The position numbers were made by a program, and so were the translations under genes. From Rugamonas fusca (lineage in GTDB: Bacteria; Pseudomonadota; Gammaproteobacteria; Burkholderiales; Burkholderiaceae_D), in NCBI RefSeq assembly GCF_014042365.1, contig NZ_JACEZS010000008.1, positions 1 through 64,000 on the forward strand: DNA of 64,000 bases. The letters run 5' to 3'. Below are positions 53,118-62,227 of this stretch, piece by piece. Position 1 is the first letter of the stretch, and every line of letters begins with the position of its first letter. The notes beneath the pieces were generated by a model. It had not been told where the DNA came from. It saw nothing but the letters and a program-made list of their open reading frames with translations, and ran no database searches.

Positions 53118-53545
53118 GCTAACTCGGACTAAACAGGGCCGATGGGATCTAAACGGGTCTAGAATCGGGACGCCGAAGTCTAAAACGGTCCAGAAAAATC
53201 AAGCGCAAATCTAAATCGGTCGCTTTTTCGGAAGCGAAAATCTAAAGCGCACTAGAATTCCGTTCTCCACTTCAAGTTTTAGACTCGTCTGGCCGTCTGT
53301 CACGCGTGCCGGGCCGATGGCCCTTGCGCGTCGGCACGTGACCTGCAATCGGCGGCACGTATCCAATGGCTGTCGCCAGGGAGCGTACTAAAAGTTAGAC
53401 AGCGGAATCGGAAATTGGTACGTTTTAGATTTTCATCTTCCAAAACGCGATCGAATTAGATTCGCATGTGGATTTTTTAGACCGTTTCAGGCAGCGGCTT
53501 GCCATTTCTGGAGCGGATTAGATTCTTTCCACGTCAATTAGACCG
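53118..53545. repeat. Helically phased TCTAA box array upstream of deaD
   Basis: No gene here. On the plus strand, units start at 53118, 53148, 53179, 53210 and 53241 (30, 31, 31, 31 bases apart) with consensus TCTAAAnCGG. Each unit has a second, weaker copy 10 bases later (for example TCTAGAATCGG at 53158). From 53279 on the same box appears in the opposite orientation (TTAGA at 53279, 53395, 53425, 53456, 53477, 53518, 53538; steps of 30, 31, 21, 41 and 20 over the last six). All steps approximate whole turns of DNA. The two blocks face each other across a GC-rich centre near 53285-53385. Function unknown. Confidence 0.7.
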
Positions 53546-53628
53546 ATATCGACGAGGGCCAAAATTTTAATAGCGGCCCCCTATGGCACATGACTCCGCG
53601 CTGGCAGCCGTCCTCGCAGCAGAAAAAC

Positions 53629-53656
53629 AAAAGGACAGGGCGCGAACCCTGTCCTT
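53629..53656 (-). terminator. Terminator of the Lys/Ala-rich protein gene
   Basis: Stem AAGGACAGGG/CCCTGTCCTT (53631-53640 with 53647-53656), six-base loop, followed on the minus strand by TTGTTTTTCTG. Confidence 0.85.
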
Positions 53657-53678
53657 CATCGCGACGATACCGCGCGGA

Positions 53679-54107
53679 TTATTTCGTTGCCACTTTCGCT
53701 GCTGGCGCGGCTTGCGCCACCGGTGCCACAGGTGCTGCCGGAGCGGCCTTCGCTGCAGGAGCCACTGGCGCCGCCGACTCGCTCACCTTGGCCGCATCCT
53801 TGGCCGCATCCTTGGTCTCGGTCTTGGCCTTGGCGGCTTTCGCGGCCTTGTGGTGATGCGTTTTCACCTTGGCTTCCTTGGTCTCGGTCTTCGCGCCTTC
53901 CGTGCCCTCGCCGGTGGCGGCGCTCACCTTGGTGTCCTTGGCTTCCGCTTTGACGGCGGCAGGCTTGGCTTCGTTAGTGGCGACCTTGGCGGCGACGGGC
54001 GCGCTGCTGGCCGTAGCCGCGGTGGCGTTTGCGGCCGGTGCCGGAGCCTGGGCGAAAGCGGCGGTGGCGAACAGGGTAGCGATCAGGGCGGAGATAATTT
54101 TGCTCAT
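53679..54107 (-). CDS. Exported Lys/Ala-rich low-complexity protein, copy 1
   Basis: A 142-residue protein with a signal peptide MSKIISALIATLFATAAFAQ. The mature part is almost only Ala, Lys, Glu, Thr, Pro and Val, with AEAKDTK-type units, one HHHK cluster, and a Pro/Ala-rich end (APVAPVAQAAPAAK). It resembles histone H1-like composition, but the signal peptide places it outside the cytoplasm. AAAGGATT upstream of the ATG. Paralogue of the next gene. Confidence 0.75.
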   Translation of the reverse strand: MSKIISALIATLFATAAFAQAPAPAANATAATASSAPVAAKVATNEAKPAAVKAEAKDTKVSAATGEGTEGAKTETKEAKVKTHHHKAAKAAKAKTETKDAAKDAAKVSESAAPVAPAAKAAPAAPVAPVAQAAPAAKVATK

Positions 54108-54177
54108 GGTAGTAATCCTTTAAACAATTCAGTGTGCGTTATGTGTCGGTGTGTACTGCGTTCGAATCCGGTGCTGA

Positions 54178-54579
54178 TTACTTGGTGATGACAGCTTCCT
54201 TGGCGGCCACCTTGCCTGCTTCGGCGGCGGATTTGGCCTTGCCTTCTTCTGCCTTCTTGTGTTCTTTGGTTTCCTTGGTTTTTTCAACCTTGGCTTCCGT
54301 CTTCACTTCGGTCTTGGCGGCTTTGGCGTCGGCCTTCACGTCGGCCTTTTCAAGTTTCGCCTCGGTCTTGGCAGCGGCCTTATCGGCTTTCGCTTCAGCC
54401 TTGGTGGCGGATTTGGTTTCCTTGACTTCGGCCTTGACGGCGGCCTTGCTGTCTTTCGCTTCGGCTTTCACCGCGACAGGTGCGCTGACGGCGGTGGTGG
54501 TGGCGCTGGCGGTAGGCGCTTGTGCGAAGGCAGCGGTAGCGAACAGGCCGGCGATCAGGGAAGCGATAATTTTGGTCAT
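54178..54579 (-). CDS. Exported Lys/Ala-rich low-complexity protein, copy 2
   Basis: A 133-residue protein with nearly the same signal peptide (MTKIIASLIAGLFATAAFAQ) and ribosome-binding site (AAAGGATTAC) as copy 1. The mature part is a long, highly charged helix of (K/V)-x-E-A-K-x-x-K units (KAEVKETKSATKAEAKADKA). Likely a tandem duplication with copy 1, 70 bases apart and in the same direction. A structural or envelope-linking role is possible; no family function known. Confidence 0.75.
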   Translation of the reverse strand: MTKIIASLIAGLFATAAFAQAPTASATTTAVSAPVAVKAEAKDSKAAVKAEVKETKSATKAEAKADKAAAKTEAKLEKADVKADAKAAKTEVKTEAKVEKTKETKEHKKAEEGKAKSAAEAGKVAAKEAVITK

Positions 54580-54714
54580 GATGTGTAATCCTTTTCTGGT
54601 TTCGGCGCCGGGACAATTCCCGTGTCACTGAGCAGAAAACGGCGCCCGCAACGGTCCAGTTGACGGGCTTTACAAGCGCTTACCGAGTCTTACAATCGCT
54701 TACAACCTGCCCTG

Positions 54715-55524
54715 TCAGCCGTGCGGCTTGCTTTCGTCCTTGAGCGCGGCCAGCGCCATGTTCTCCACCATGCCCGGCGCGATCAGCTTGAGCCAGCGTC
54801 CCAGCTTGCCCTTGGCCGACATGACGACCTCCCGCTTGCGGCGCTCCATGCCAACGATGATCAGGCGCGCGCACTCCTCGACCGGCATGGCGTCGTCGTC
54901 TTTCAGGCTGCTGTGGCCCAGCTCCGAACCGGCCGCGTTGAAGCCGCGATGGCGGATCTGCGTGGCCACCACGCCCGGATAGGCGATCGTCACGCTCACC
55001 CCGGCCGGTTTGAGTTCGGCCCGCAGCCCTTCGAAAAAGCCGCCCATGGCGAACTTGGTGGCGTTGTAGGCCGTGCGTCCCGGCACGCCGATCAGGCCCG
55101 CCAGCGACGACACGGCCACGATGCTGCCGCGCGATTGCTTCAGGTAAGGCAGCGCCGCGTGCGTGCACCACACGCTGCCCCACAAATTAATGCGCATCAG
55201 TTCCTCGTACCAGCCCAGGTCCTGCACTTGCTCGAACAGCGCGTGGGCCGAGCGGCCGGCGTTGTTGACCAGCGCGTCGATGCGGCCAAAGCGCGCCACG
55301 GCCGCCGCGATCAGCGCCTGGCATTGGGCCTGCACCGACACGTCCGTCGGCACCACCAGCGTGCAGGCGCCCAGCGCGTCGCACTGGCCGGCCACCTGTT
55401 CGAGCAGCGCCCGATTGCGGGCGGCCAGCACCAGCGCCACGTTCTTTTTGTACGCGGCGGCCAGCTGGCGCGCCATTTCCGCTCCGATGCCGTCAGAGCT
55501 GCCGGTGATGATGATGACTTTCAT
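54715..55524 (-). CDS. SDR family oxidoreductase
   Basis: A 269-residue short-chain dehydrogenase. Cofactor motif TGSSDGIG, NNAGRSAHA, catalytic Ser in AVSSLAGL and YNATK. The C-terminal basic extension (KGKLGRWLKLIAPGMVENMA) is typical of DHRS7-like and related membrane-associated SDRs. Substrate unknown. Divergent from the M28 peptidase gene. Confidence 0.9.
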   Translation of the reverse strand: MKVIIITGSSDGIGAEMARQLAAAYKKNVALVLAARNRALLEQVAGQCDALGACTLVVPTDVSVQAQCQALIAAAVARFGRIDALVNNAGRSAHALFEQVQDLGWYEELMRINLWGSVWCTHAALPYLKQSRGSIVAVSSLAGLIGVPGRTAYNATKFAMGGFFEGLRAELKPAGVSVTIAYPGVVATQIRHRGFNAAGSELGHSSLKDDDAMPVEECARLIIVGMERRKREVVMSAKGKLGRWLKLIAPGMVENMALAALKDESKPHG

Positions 55525-55633
55525 GGGGCCCCTTTTGGTTTGTTATCGCGTGATGCTAACTGAATCCGGCCGCGCCGGGCACTGGACTATGCAGTAAGAT
55601 GGCAGCCCATATCCACTACACGTTGGAGCCGCC

Positions 55634-57265
55634 ATGCGCCTTACCCCGTTCGCCATCGCCGCCGGACTTGTCCTGGCATCGTCCGCCATCCACGCCCAAC
55701 CGCAGCAGCCGGTAGTCAGCGAAGCGCCGCTGCGCGCCCACCTGGCGTTTCTGGCTGACGACCTGCTCGAAGGGCGCGGCACGGGCCAGCGCGGCGGCGA
55801 GCTGGCGGTGCGCTACCTGGAAACGCAGGCGGCCATCATCGGCCTCAAGCCGCTGGCGGGCGCCGGCTACCGCCAGCCGGTGCGCATCGAAGGCAGCAAG
55901 CTGCTGGAAGGCAGCGCGCTGCGCTTCGACACGGGGCTGCAGGTGATCACGCCAGCCATCGGCACCGAGATCGTGTTCGGCACGGCCAGCGGCAAGAGCG
56001 AAGTGCAGTTCGATGCGCCGCTGGTGTTCGTCGGTTACGGCGTGCGCGCGGAAGAAGAACACTGGGACGACTACAAGGGCGCCGACCTCAAAGGCAAGGT
56101 GCTGGTCATGATGGTCAACGATCCGCAGCCAACGGCCGAGGAGCCGAACCGCTTCGCCGGCAAGGCCTACACCTACTACGGCCGCTGGCTGTACAAGTAC
56201 GAGGAAGCTGTGCGCCAGGGCGCGGCCGGCGTGCTGCTGATCCACACCACGCAATCGGCCTCCTACCCTTGGAGCGTGCCGGCCAATGGCTTCAGCCACG
56301 AGCGCTTCCACCTGGCCGGCGCCGGCAATCCGGTCGAAGGCTGGCTGCAGGAGGACACGGCGCGCGCCCTGTTCGCGGCCGCCGGGCAGGACCTGGACGC
56401 GCTGCGCGCGCGGGCCGAAACGCGGGCCTTCGCGCCCGTGGACCTGCACATCAAAGTGCATGCGGAAGTGCATAGCGCCATCCGCCAAGTGGAGCAATTC
56501 AACGTGGCCGGCGTGGTGCCGGGCACCGATCCGAAGCTCAAGGCCGAAGCCGTGGTCTATTCGGCCCACTGGGATCACCTGGGCATGGATGAAGGGGCAC
56601 GGCGCGACGATCCGACCGACCATATCTGGAACGGCGCCATCGACAACGCCTCCGGCAGCGCGGCGCTGCTGGCCATGGCGGCCGAAGCGGTCAGGCATCC
56701 GGCCCGCCGCAGCCAGGTGTTCCTGTGGCCGGCGGCCGAGGAACAGGGCTTGCTGGGCAGCGCGGCCTATGTGCAGCAGCCGCTGTGGCCATTGAACCAG
56801 ACGCTGGCCGACCTCAACCTGGACAGCATGAACTTCGTCGGTCCCACGCGCGACATCGGCGTGGCCGGCGCCGAGCGCAGCACCTTGATCGACACGGCCG
56901 CGCAGGTGGCGCGCAAGATGGGGCTCAAGCTGGCGCCGTCCGTACCCGACCTGTCGGGCGCCTACTTCCGGGCCGACCATTTCAATTTCGCCAAGGCCGG
57001 CGTGCCCGCGTTTAACGTGGGATCGGCCGTGTTCTCGGGCGACGGCTATTTCGAGTTCGCGCGCGACCAGCAGGCGTCGAGCGCGAAAATGGTGGCGTTC
57101 AAGAAGGACTACCACCAGGTCAGCGACGAATACCATGCGGACTGGGATTTGTCGGGCATGGTGCAGCAAGCCCAGTTCACGCTCAACCTGGGCTACGCGC
57201 TGGCCAACGGCAGCACCATGCCGACCTGGAAGGCGGGCGACGCGTTCGGCAAGGTCAAGCGCTAG
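55634..57265 (+). CDS. Exported M28 family zinc metallopeptidase with PA domain
   Basis: A 543-residue protein with a signal peptide ending near IHAQ. An inserted PA-type domain spans about 140-260. Zinc ligands of M28 are visible: His and Asp in YSAHWDHLGM (about 308-317), Asp in GAIDNASGSAAL, the catalytic Glu pair in PAAEEQGLLGS, Asp in NLDSMNFVG and His in DYHQVSDEYH. Probably an aminopeptidase in the periplasm or secreted. Single gene. Confidence 0.92.
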   Translation: MRLTPFAIAAGLVLASSAIHAQPQQPVVSEAPLRAHLAFLADDLLEGRGTGQRGGELAVRYLETQAAIIGLKPLAGAGYRQPVRIEGSKLLEGSALRFDTGLQVITPAIGTEIVFGTASGKSEVQFDAPLVFVGYGVRAEEEHWDDYKGADLKGKVLVMMVNDPQPTAEEPNRFAGKAYTYYGRWLYKYEEAVRQGAAGVLLIHTTQSASYPWSVPANGFSHERFHLAGAGNPVEGWLQEDTARALFAAAGQDLDALRARAETRAFAPVDLHIKVHAEVHSAIRQVEQFNVAGVVPGTDPKLKAEAVVYSAHWDHLGMDEGARRDDPTDHIWNGAIDNASGSAALLAMAAEAVRHPARRSQVFLWPAAEEQGLLGSAAYVQQPLWPLNQTLADLNLDSMNFVGPTRDIGVAGAERSTLIDTAAQVARKMGLKLAPSVPDLSGAYFRADHFNFAKAGVPAFNVGSAVFSGDGYFEFARDQQASSAKMVAFKKDYHQVSDEYHADWDLSGMVQQAQFTLNLGYALANGSTMPTWKAGDAFGKVKR

Positions 57266-57387
57266 CGCGCACGGGTACGAGCACGGCAACGGGGCGCGCC
57301 CGCCCGCGCCGGCCGTGTTGTAAATGCCACAGGGCAACGGATGGAATCGGCCTATAATCTGGGCAGGCCAGTCCACCCGATCCCAAC

Positions 57388-60255
57388 ATGCCCTCTCTCC
57401 TGCCCCGCGCCGCGTTGCGCGCGCTGAGCCGCGCGCTGCGCCCGGCACTGCTGCTGGCCGCGTTGACGCTAGCCGGCGCCGCCCATGCCGCCACCGACAC
57501 CTACGACGGCAGCCCCGTGGCCGGCTGCAGTTATGACGACGGCAGCACGACCTACACCTGCGGCGCCCTGTCTAACACCAACGACATCAGCATCGCCGAT
57601 GGCTACACGGTCATTGTCAACAACTCGGCCAGCATCACGTCGGGCCAGACCCTGACCATGAGCGGCGCCGCCGCGCTGCAGATCGCCGGCTCCCTGAGCC
57701 TGGTCACCAGCAAGCTGGCGCTGAGCGGGGGCAGCCTGTCCGTGGGCGGCAGCCTGGCGCTGAGCATCGGCGCGGCCAGCCCCACCATCGCCATCAGCGC
57801 CGGCACCATCGCCATCAACAACAGCAACGGCGCCGTCATTCACGGCACCGTCACCAGCGCCGGCGACCTTGCGTTCCAGTCCAGCATGCGGGTGACAGGG
57901 CTGGTGACGGCCAACAGCATCAGCATCGACATGCACACGGACGTGGTGGCCAGCGTGCGGACCGGCACGCTGTACGTGGGCAAGCAGTCTAGCCTGTCGG
58001 GCAACGTCAACGCCAGCGGTGACGTGACCATCGATAACCACGCTTCCGTCTACGGCAACCTGACGGGATATAACGTGGTGCTGAAAAACGCCTGCGCCTA
58101 CATCAGCGGTAACGCGGCCGTCAACGCGATTAACATCGGCGCCCAGGGTTTGGTCGGCCAGACCATCACCTGCACCGGGCCTGGCGCCAGCGGCAGCAGC
58201 TGCGTCACCAGCAAGAGTCACGGCAATCCCAACGCCTGCAGCCGCAGTGGCGGCGGCACCGTCAGCGACCTCGATCACATCCTGATCAGCCACCCGGGCA
58301 CGGCCCTCACGTGCGAGCCGCAAACCGTCACCATCACGGCCTGCGCCGACGCGACCTGCTCGGCCTACTACACCGACCCGGTGGACGTGACACTGTCGCC
58401 GGGCGGCGCAACCTTCACCGTCACGGGCGGCAGCGGCAGCGGCAGCGGCACCGTGCAGCAAAGTACGGCCGGTTCGGCCACGCTGTCGGCCAGCGCGACG
58501 GAGGCCAACAATGCCAACACCTGCTACAACACGGTGACCGGCAGCAGCAGCTGCACCATGGTGTTTGCCGACGCCGGCTTCAGCTTCACCATCCCCGACC
58601 ACCGCGCCGAACAGGTGCAAAGCTTCACGCTGCGCGCGCTCAAGGCCGGCAGCGGCGGCAACGTGTGCGTGCCCTTGCTGGCCAATGTCACCCACAACGT
58701 CAACTTCAGTTGCGCCTACAACAACCCGGCCAGCGGCACCGTGCCGGCACGGGTGAGCGGCGTGCCGCTGGCGGCCGGCGCAACGTCCAGTTGCAGCGCC
58801 GGCGGCGCCGTGGTGGCGCTGCCGTTCGACGCCAGCGGCACCGCCAGCGCCACGCTGCAATACGCGGACGCAGGCCGCGTGACGCTGAGCGCCCAGCTGA
58901 TTCCGCCCAGCGGGCCGTACACGGGCCTGGTGCTCAAGGGCGCCAGCACCTTCGTGGCCGCGCCCACCAGCTTCCGCTTCACCGTCACCAACAATGGCGC
59001 GGCCAATCCGGCCGCCACCAATGACACGGGCCCGGTCTTCATCGGCGCCGGCCAGCCGTTCCAGGCCAAGCTGGAAGCGATCAATGCCGTCAACGCCGTG
59101 ACGGCCAACTTCGGCAACGAGTCGCCGGCCGAAAGCTACACGCTGGCCCAGTCGCTGGTGGCGCCGGCGGGCGGGCGCATGGTGGCCGTGGGCGGCAGCC
59201 TGGCCGCCATGGTCAACGGCGCCACGCCACAAGCGACCATGAGCTGGGACGAGGTGGGCATCATCAACTTCGCCGCCGCGCTGGCCAACGCCAACGGCTA
59301 TCTTAATTCCGGCATGGGCGTGACGGGCAACGTCAACATCGGCCGCTTCATCCCCGACCATTTCGACACGGCCCTGAACGGCACCGTGCCCATGGCCTGC
59401 CCCGTCAATCCGGCATTCGGCACGCCGTGCCCCACGCCCAACGCAGGCGGTAAGTTCGTGTACGCGGCCGAGCCGTTCGACCTGAGCGTGAAGGCCTACA
59501 ACAAGAGCGGCGCCATTACGCAGAACTACGAGGGCCTGTATGCCAAGGCGGTCACACTGGCCGCCTACAACGGCGTGGGCGGCAGCGGCGCGGCCAACCA
59601 GAATCCACCCGCCGCACCGGCAGGCAACAGCCTTAATCCGGCCACCGTGGCCGCCGCACGCTTCGCCAAGGGCGCGGCCACGGCCGATCCGGCCAGCCTG
59701 CCGGCCTACCAGTTCGCCTACGGCTACCCGGCCACCTCCGCCCAGCTGGCGCCGCCGACCAACATCTGGCTGCGCGCCACCGATACGGATGGCGCCACCT
59801 CGCTGCGCGGGACCAGTACCAACGAGGCGCTGGTGAGCGTGGTCAGCGGCCGCCTGCTGGTGGCTAACAGCTACGGTTCGGAAGCGCTGCCCATGCCGGT
59901 GGGCGTACAAGCCCAGTACTGGAGCGGCACGGGCTGGGTCAACAATCCGGCCTACAGCAATGGCACGGCCGTGGCGCTGACGGGATTGGTCACGTTCAGC
60001 AACTGCCAGAAGAACCTGGCCAACAGCGGCACCAACACCTGCGCCGTCACGTTCACGCTGGCCAACGACAAGCTCACGTTCGCGGGCGGCACCGGCAAGT
60101 TCACGGTGGCCGCGCCCGGCAGGAGCGGCGCCGTCGACATCACGCTGAGCAAGGGTGGCACGCAAGCGATTCCCTACCTGCCCAGCACGACGGGGCGCGC
60201 CACGTTCGGCGTGTACCGGGCCGGCCCCGTGGTCTACCTGCGCGAAGTGTACTGA
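57388..60255 (+). CDS. mshQ: MshQ-like surface protein (DUF6701)
   Basis: A 955-residue exported protein. After the signal peptide (LLLAALTLAGAAHA) comes a parallel-beta region of short repeats (ALQIAGSLSLVTSKLALSGG), then Ig-like beta domains rich in Cys pairs, and a C-terminal DUF6701 part with RFIPDHFDTAL, TNIWLRATDTDG and the diagnostic GRATFGVYRAGPVVYLREVY end. In Vibrio, MshQ belongs to the MSHA pilus locus; no other pilus gene is present here, so it is an orphan. Possibly a pilus-associated adhesin. Confidence 0.85.
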   Translation: MPSLLPRAALRALSRALRPALLLAALTLAGAAHAATDTYDGSPVAGCSYDDGSTTYTCGALSNTNDISIADGYTVIVNNSASITSGQTLTMSGAAALQIAGSLSLVTSKLALSGGSLSVGGSLALSIGAASPTIAISAGTIAINNSNGAVIHGTVTSAGDLAFQSSMRVTGLVTANSISIDMHTDVVASVRTGTLYVGKQSSLSGNVNASGDVTIDNHASVYGNLTGYNVVLKNACAYISGNAAVNAINIGAQGLVGQTITCTGPGASGSSCVTSKSHGNPNACSRSGGGTVSDLDHILISHPGTALTCEPQTVTITACADATCSAYYTDPVDVTLSPGGATFTVTGGSGSGSGTVQQSTAGSATLSASATEANNANTCYNTVTGSSSCTMVFADAGFSFTIPDHRAEQVQSFTLRALKAGSGGNVCVPLLANVTHNVNFSCAYNNPASGTVPARVSGVPLAAGATSSCSAGGAVVALPFDASGTASATLQYADAGRVTLSAQLIPPSGPYTGLVLKGASTFVAAPTSFRFTVTNNGAANPAATNDTGPVFIGAGQPFQAKLEAINAVNAVTANFGNESPAESYTLAQSLVAPAGGRMVAVGGSLAAMVNGATPQATMSWDEVGIINFAAALANANGYLNSGMGVTGNVNIGRFIPDHFDTALNGTVPMACPVNPAFGTPCPTPNAGGKFVYAAEPFDLSVKAYNKSGAITQNYEGLYAKAVTLAAYNGVGGSGAANQNPPAAPAGNSLNPATVAAARFAKGAATADPASLPAYQFAYGYPATSAQLAPPTNIWLRATDTDGATSLRGTSTNEALVSVVSGRLLVANSYGSEALPMPVGVQAQYWSGTGWVNNPAYSNGTAVALTGLVTFSNCQKNLANSGTNTCAVTFTLANDKLTFAGGTGKFTVAAPGRSGAVDITLSKGGTQAIPYLPSTTGRATFGVYRAGPVVYLREVY

Positions 60256-60309
60256 CGGTGCGCGCCGATCTGCGGTAGCATGGCGCCTTTGCACCTCACG
60301 GGAGCCGCC

Positions 60310-61008
60310 ATGGACACCACTTCCAGCTGGATCAACATACCGGCCGCCGACGGCCAGTTCGGCGCCTACCTGGCGCTGCCGCGCGGCGGCAAGGGGCCGG
60401 GCATCGTGCTGCTGCAGGAGATCTTCGGCGTCAATGGCCACATCCGCAACGTGGCCGACCAGTACGCGGCCGACGGCTACGTGGTGCTGGCGCCCGACCT
60501 GTTCTGGCGCCACGGCCCGCGCATCGAACTCGGTTATGACGACGCCGACTGGCGGCGCGCCGTCGAGCTGAAGAACGCCACCGACGTCGAACTGGCCCAG
60601 CAGGATATCGGCCACGCCGTGCACGCGCTGCGGGCACAACCGGGCGTGCAAGGCAAGGTCGGCGCGATCGGCTTCTGCTTCGGCGGCCTGCTCGCCTACC
60701 ACACAGCCGCCAACGGCCAGGTGGACGTGGCCGTGGCCTACTACGGCGGCGGCATCCAGCACCAGCTGGCGCGCGCCGCGCAAGTGCGCATTCCGCTGCA
60801 ACTGCATTTCGGCGCGCTCGACGCCCACATCCCGGCCGACGCCGTAGCCCGCATCGCCACCGCCTTCGACGACAACGACGCGGTGGAAGTCCATGTCTAC
60901 GACCAGGCCCAGCACGGCTTCAACTGCAACCACCGCGCCAGCTACCAGCAGCGCGCGGCGGCCCAGGCGCACGGCAATACGCTCGTGTTCCTGAGCGAAC
61001 ACCTGTAA
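60310..61008 (+). CDS. Dienelactone hydrolase family protein
   Basis: A 232-residue protein starting MDTTSSWINIPAADG with GGAG upstream. The nucleophile is Cys123 in GFCFGG, the DLH signature, with Asp in FGALDAHIP and His in QAQHGFNC. Cysteine and the acidic E in VLLQEIFGVNGH match carboxymethylenebutenolidase-type enzymes. No aromatic degradation genes are adjacent, so the natural substrate is unclear. The thioesterase gene follows after 23 bases. Confidence 0.9.
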   Translation: MDTTSSWINIPAADGQFGAYLALPRGGKGPGIVLLQEIFGVNGHIRNVADQYAADGYVVLAPDLFWRHGPRIELGYDDADWRRAVELKNATDVELAQQDIGHAVHALRAQPGVQGKVGAIGFCFGGLLAYHTAANGQVDVAVAYYGGGIQHQLARAAQVRIPLQLHFGALDAHIPADAVARIATAFDDNDAVEVHVYDQAQHGFNCNHRASYQQRAAAQAHGNTLVFLSEHL

Positions 61009-61031
61009 CACAACCCGCAACCGGAACCGCC

Positions 61032-61475
61032 ATGGCCCGCCTCGTCCTCGACTTTCCCGACCACCTGTTCTGCTATTCGACCCAGCTCACCGTGCGCGTG
61101 ACCGACATCAACGGCGCCAACCACCTGGGCAACGACTCCATGATCTCGATGCTGTCCGAAGCGCGCGCCCGCTTCCTGTACGACGCTGGCGTGCCCGAAG
61201 TGCAGCCGGACGGCACCGGCATCATCGTCACCGACCTGGCCACCACCTACCGGGCCGAGGCGCACGCGCGCGACCAGCTGCTGTTCGAAGTGGGGGTGAT
61301 GGACTTTAACAAGTACGGCGGCGACATCATCTTCCGCGTCACGCGCCTGCGCGACGCGGCGCTGGTGGCCATGGCCAAGTACGGCTTCGTGTTCTTCAAC
61401 TACCCGGCCAGCAAGGTGGTGCCCATGCCGGAGGCGTTCGCGGCCCGCTTCCCGCAGGTGAACCGGCTGCCGTGA
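61032..61475 (+). CDS. Hotdog-fold acyl-CoA thioesterase
   Basis: A 147-residue protein with 4HBT/YbgC-like features: VRVTDINGANHLGNDSMISM at the active-site position and LLFEVGVMDFNKYGGDIIF as the central strand. D/N in DINGANHLGN corresponds to the catalytic region. Likely cotranscribed with the dienelactone hydrolase gene. Confidence 0.85.
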   Translation: MARLVLDFPDHLFCYSTQLTVRVTDINGANHLGNDSMISMLSEARARFLYDAGVPEVQPDGTGIIVTDLATTYRAEAHARDQLLFEVGVMDFNKYGGDIIFRVTRLRDAALVAMAKYGFVFFNYPASKVVPMPEAFAARFPQVNRLP

Positions 61476-61496
61476 CGGTATGGCCGCGCAGGCCGC

Positions 61497-61988
61497 CTAG
61501 CCAGCCTTGTGATCCGGTGCGAACTCCTTCTGGAACCAGTCGTCGAGCATCTGCTTCTCATAGCGCAGCGTATCGTCGCTCGGATAGCGGTTCATGCGGT
61601 CCTGGTACATCATGTTGGCCAGTTCGCGGTCACCGCTGCGCAGCACCTTGCCGTCCTGCTCCAGCGTAAAGCGCAGGTGCATATGCGGCCAGTCGGCGCC
61701 GCCGCGCAGCACGCGAATATCGTCCGGCCCCCAGCGGCGCGGATAGACCCAGCCCGCCAGGTCCACGTCCAGCACTTCCACCTTCAGGCTTTGCCCCGCC
61801 GGCAAACGCTTGCCCAGGTCGGTGAAATGGGCCGTCAGCTCCTTCATCACCTGCTCGCGTTCGCGCACACCGTAGGGCACATCACTGAACTGTTCCGGCT
61901 TGACGTAGGTGACGGTCACCTCGGCCAGCGCGGCGCCGGTCGCCAGCGCCAGCACCGCGGCGGCCAGGATACGGTAACGGGTAAGCAT
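61497..61988 (-). CDS. DUF3016 family exported protein
   Basis: A 163-residue protein starting MLTRYRILAAAVLALATGAA, a signal peptide; the longer frame lacks one. The mature part EVTVTYVKPEQFSDVPYG and EVLDVDLAGWVYPRRWGPDD match DUF3016, found in many proteobacteria as a periplasmic protein of unknown role. Converges with the thioesterase gene. Confidence 0.87.
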   Translation of the reverse strand: MLTRYRILAAAVLALATGAALAEVTVTYVKPEQFSDVPYGVREREQVMKELTAHFTDLGKRLPAGQSLKVEVLDVDLAGWVYPRRWGPDDIRVLRGGADWPHMHLRFTLEQDGKVLRSGDRELANMMYQDRMNRYPSDDTLRYEKQMLDDWFQKEFAPDHKAG

Positions 61989-62227
61989 GATCGTTCTTCC
62001 TTTCACACGGAATAGGCGGACGGGCCGCATATTTTCACTATAGCGCGTTTGATGGCGGCCAATACGCATTGCATCACATTGTTACCAATGTCACGCGCCC
62101 GTCATATCAAAAAACTAAGATGCCGCTTATTGAGGTGCGCCACCGCCTCGCATGATGCCGCCGGCGCCGCGCGCGCGGCACGTGAAACGGCTTAACCCCG
62201 GTTTGTCACCACTACAGGATGTTCTTC

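Noticed and set aside
53118-53545. CRISPR array upstream of deaD
   Set aside because: Repeats are only about 10 bases, degenerate, and inverted in the second block; there are no spacers of constant length between identical repeats and no cas genes.
57469-61020. 1183-residue minus-strand open frame
   Set aside because: It spans the mshQ and hydrolase genes in the opposite direction; composition is that of an antisense frame (Val/Gly/His/Arg-rich).
62085-62125. Pho box before the PhoX-like gene
   Set aside because: A single CGTCAT-like half-site occurs but no repeated CTGTCAT-type direct repeat at 11-base spacing was found.
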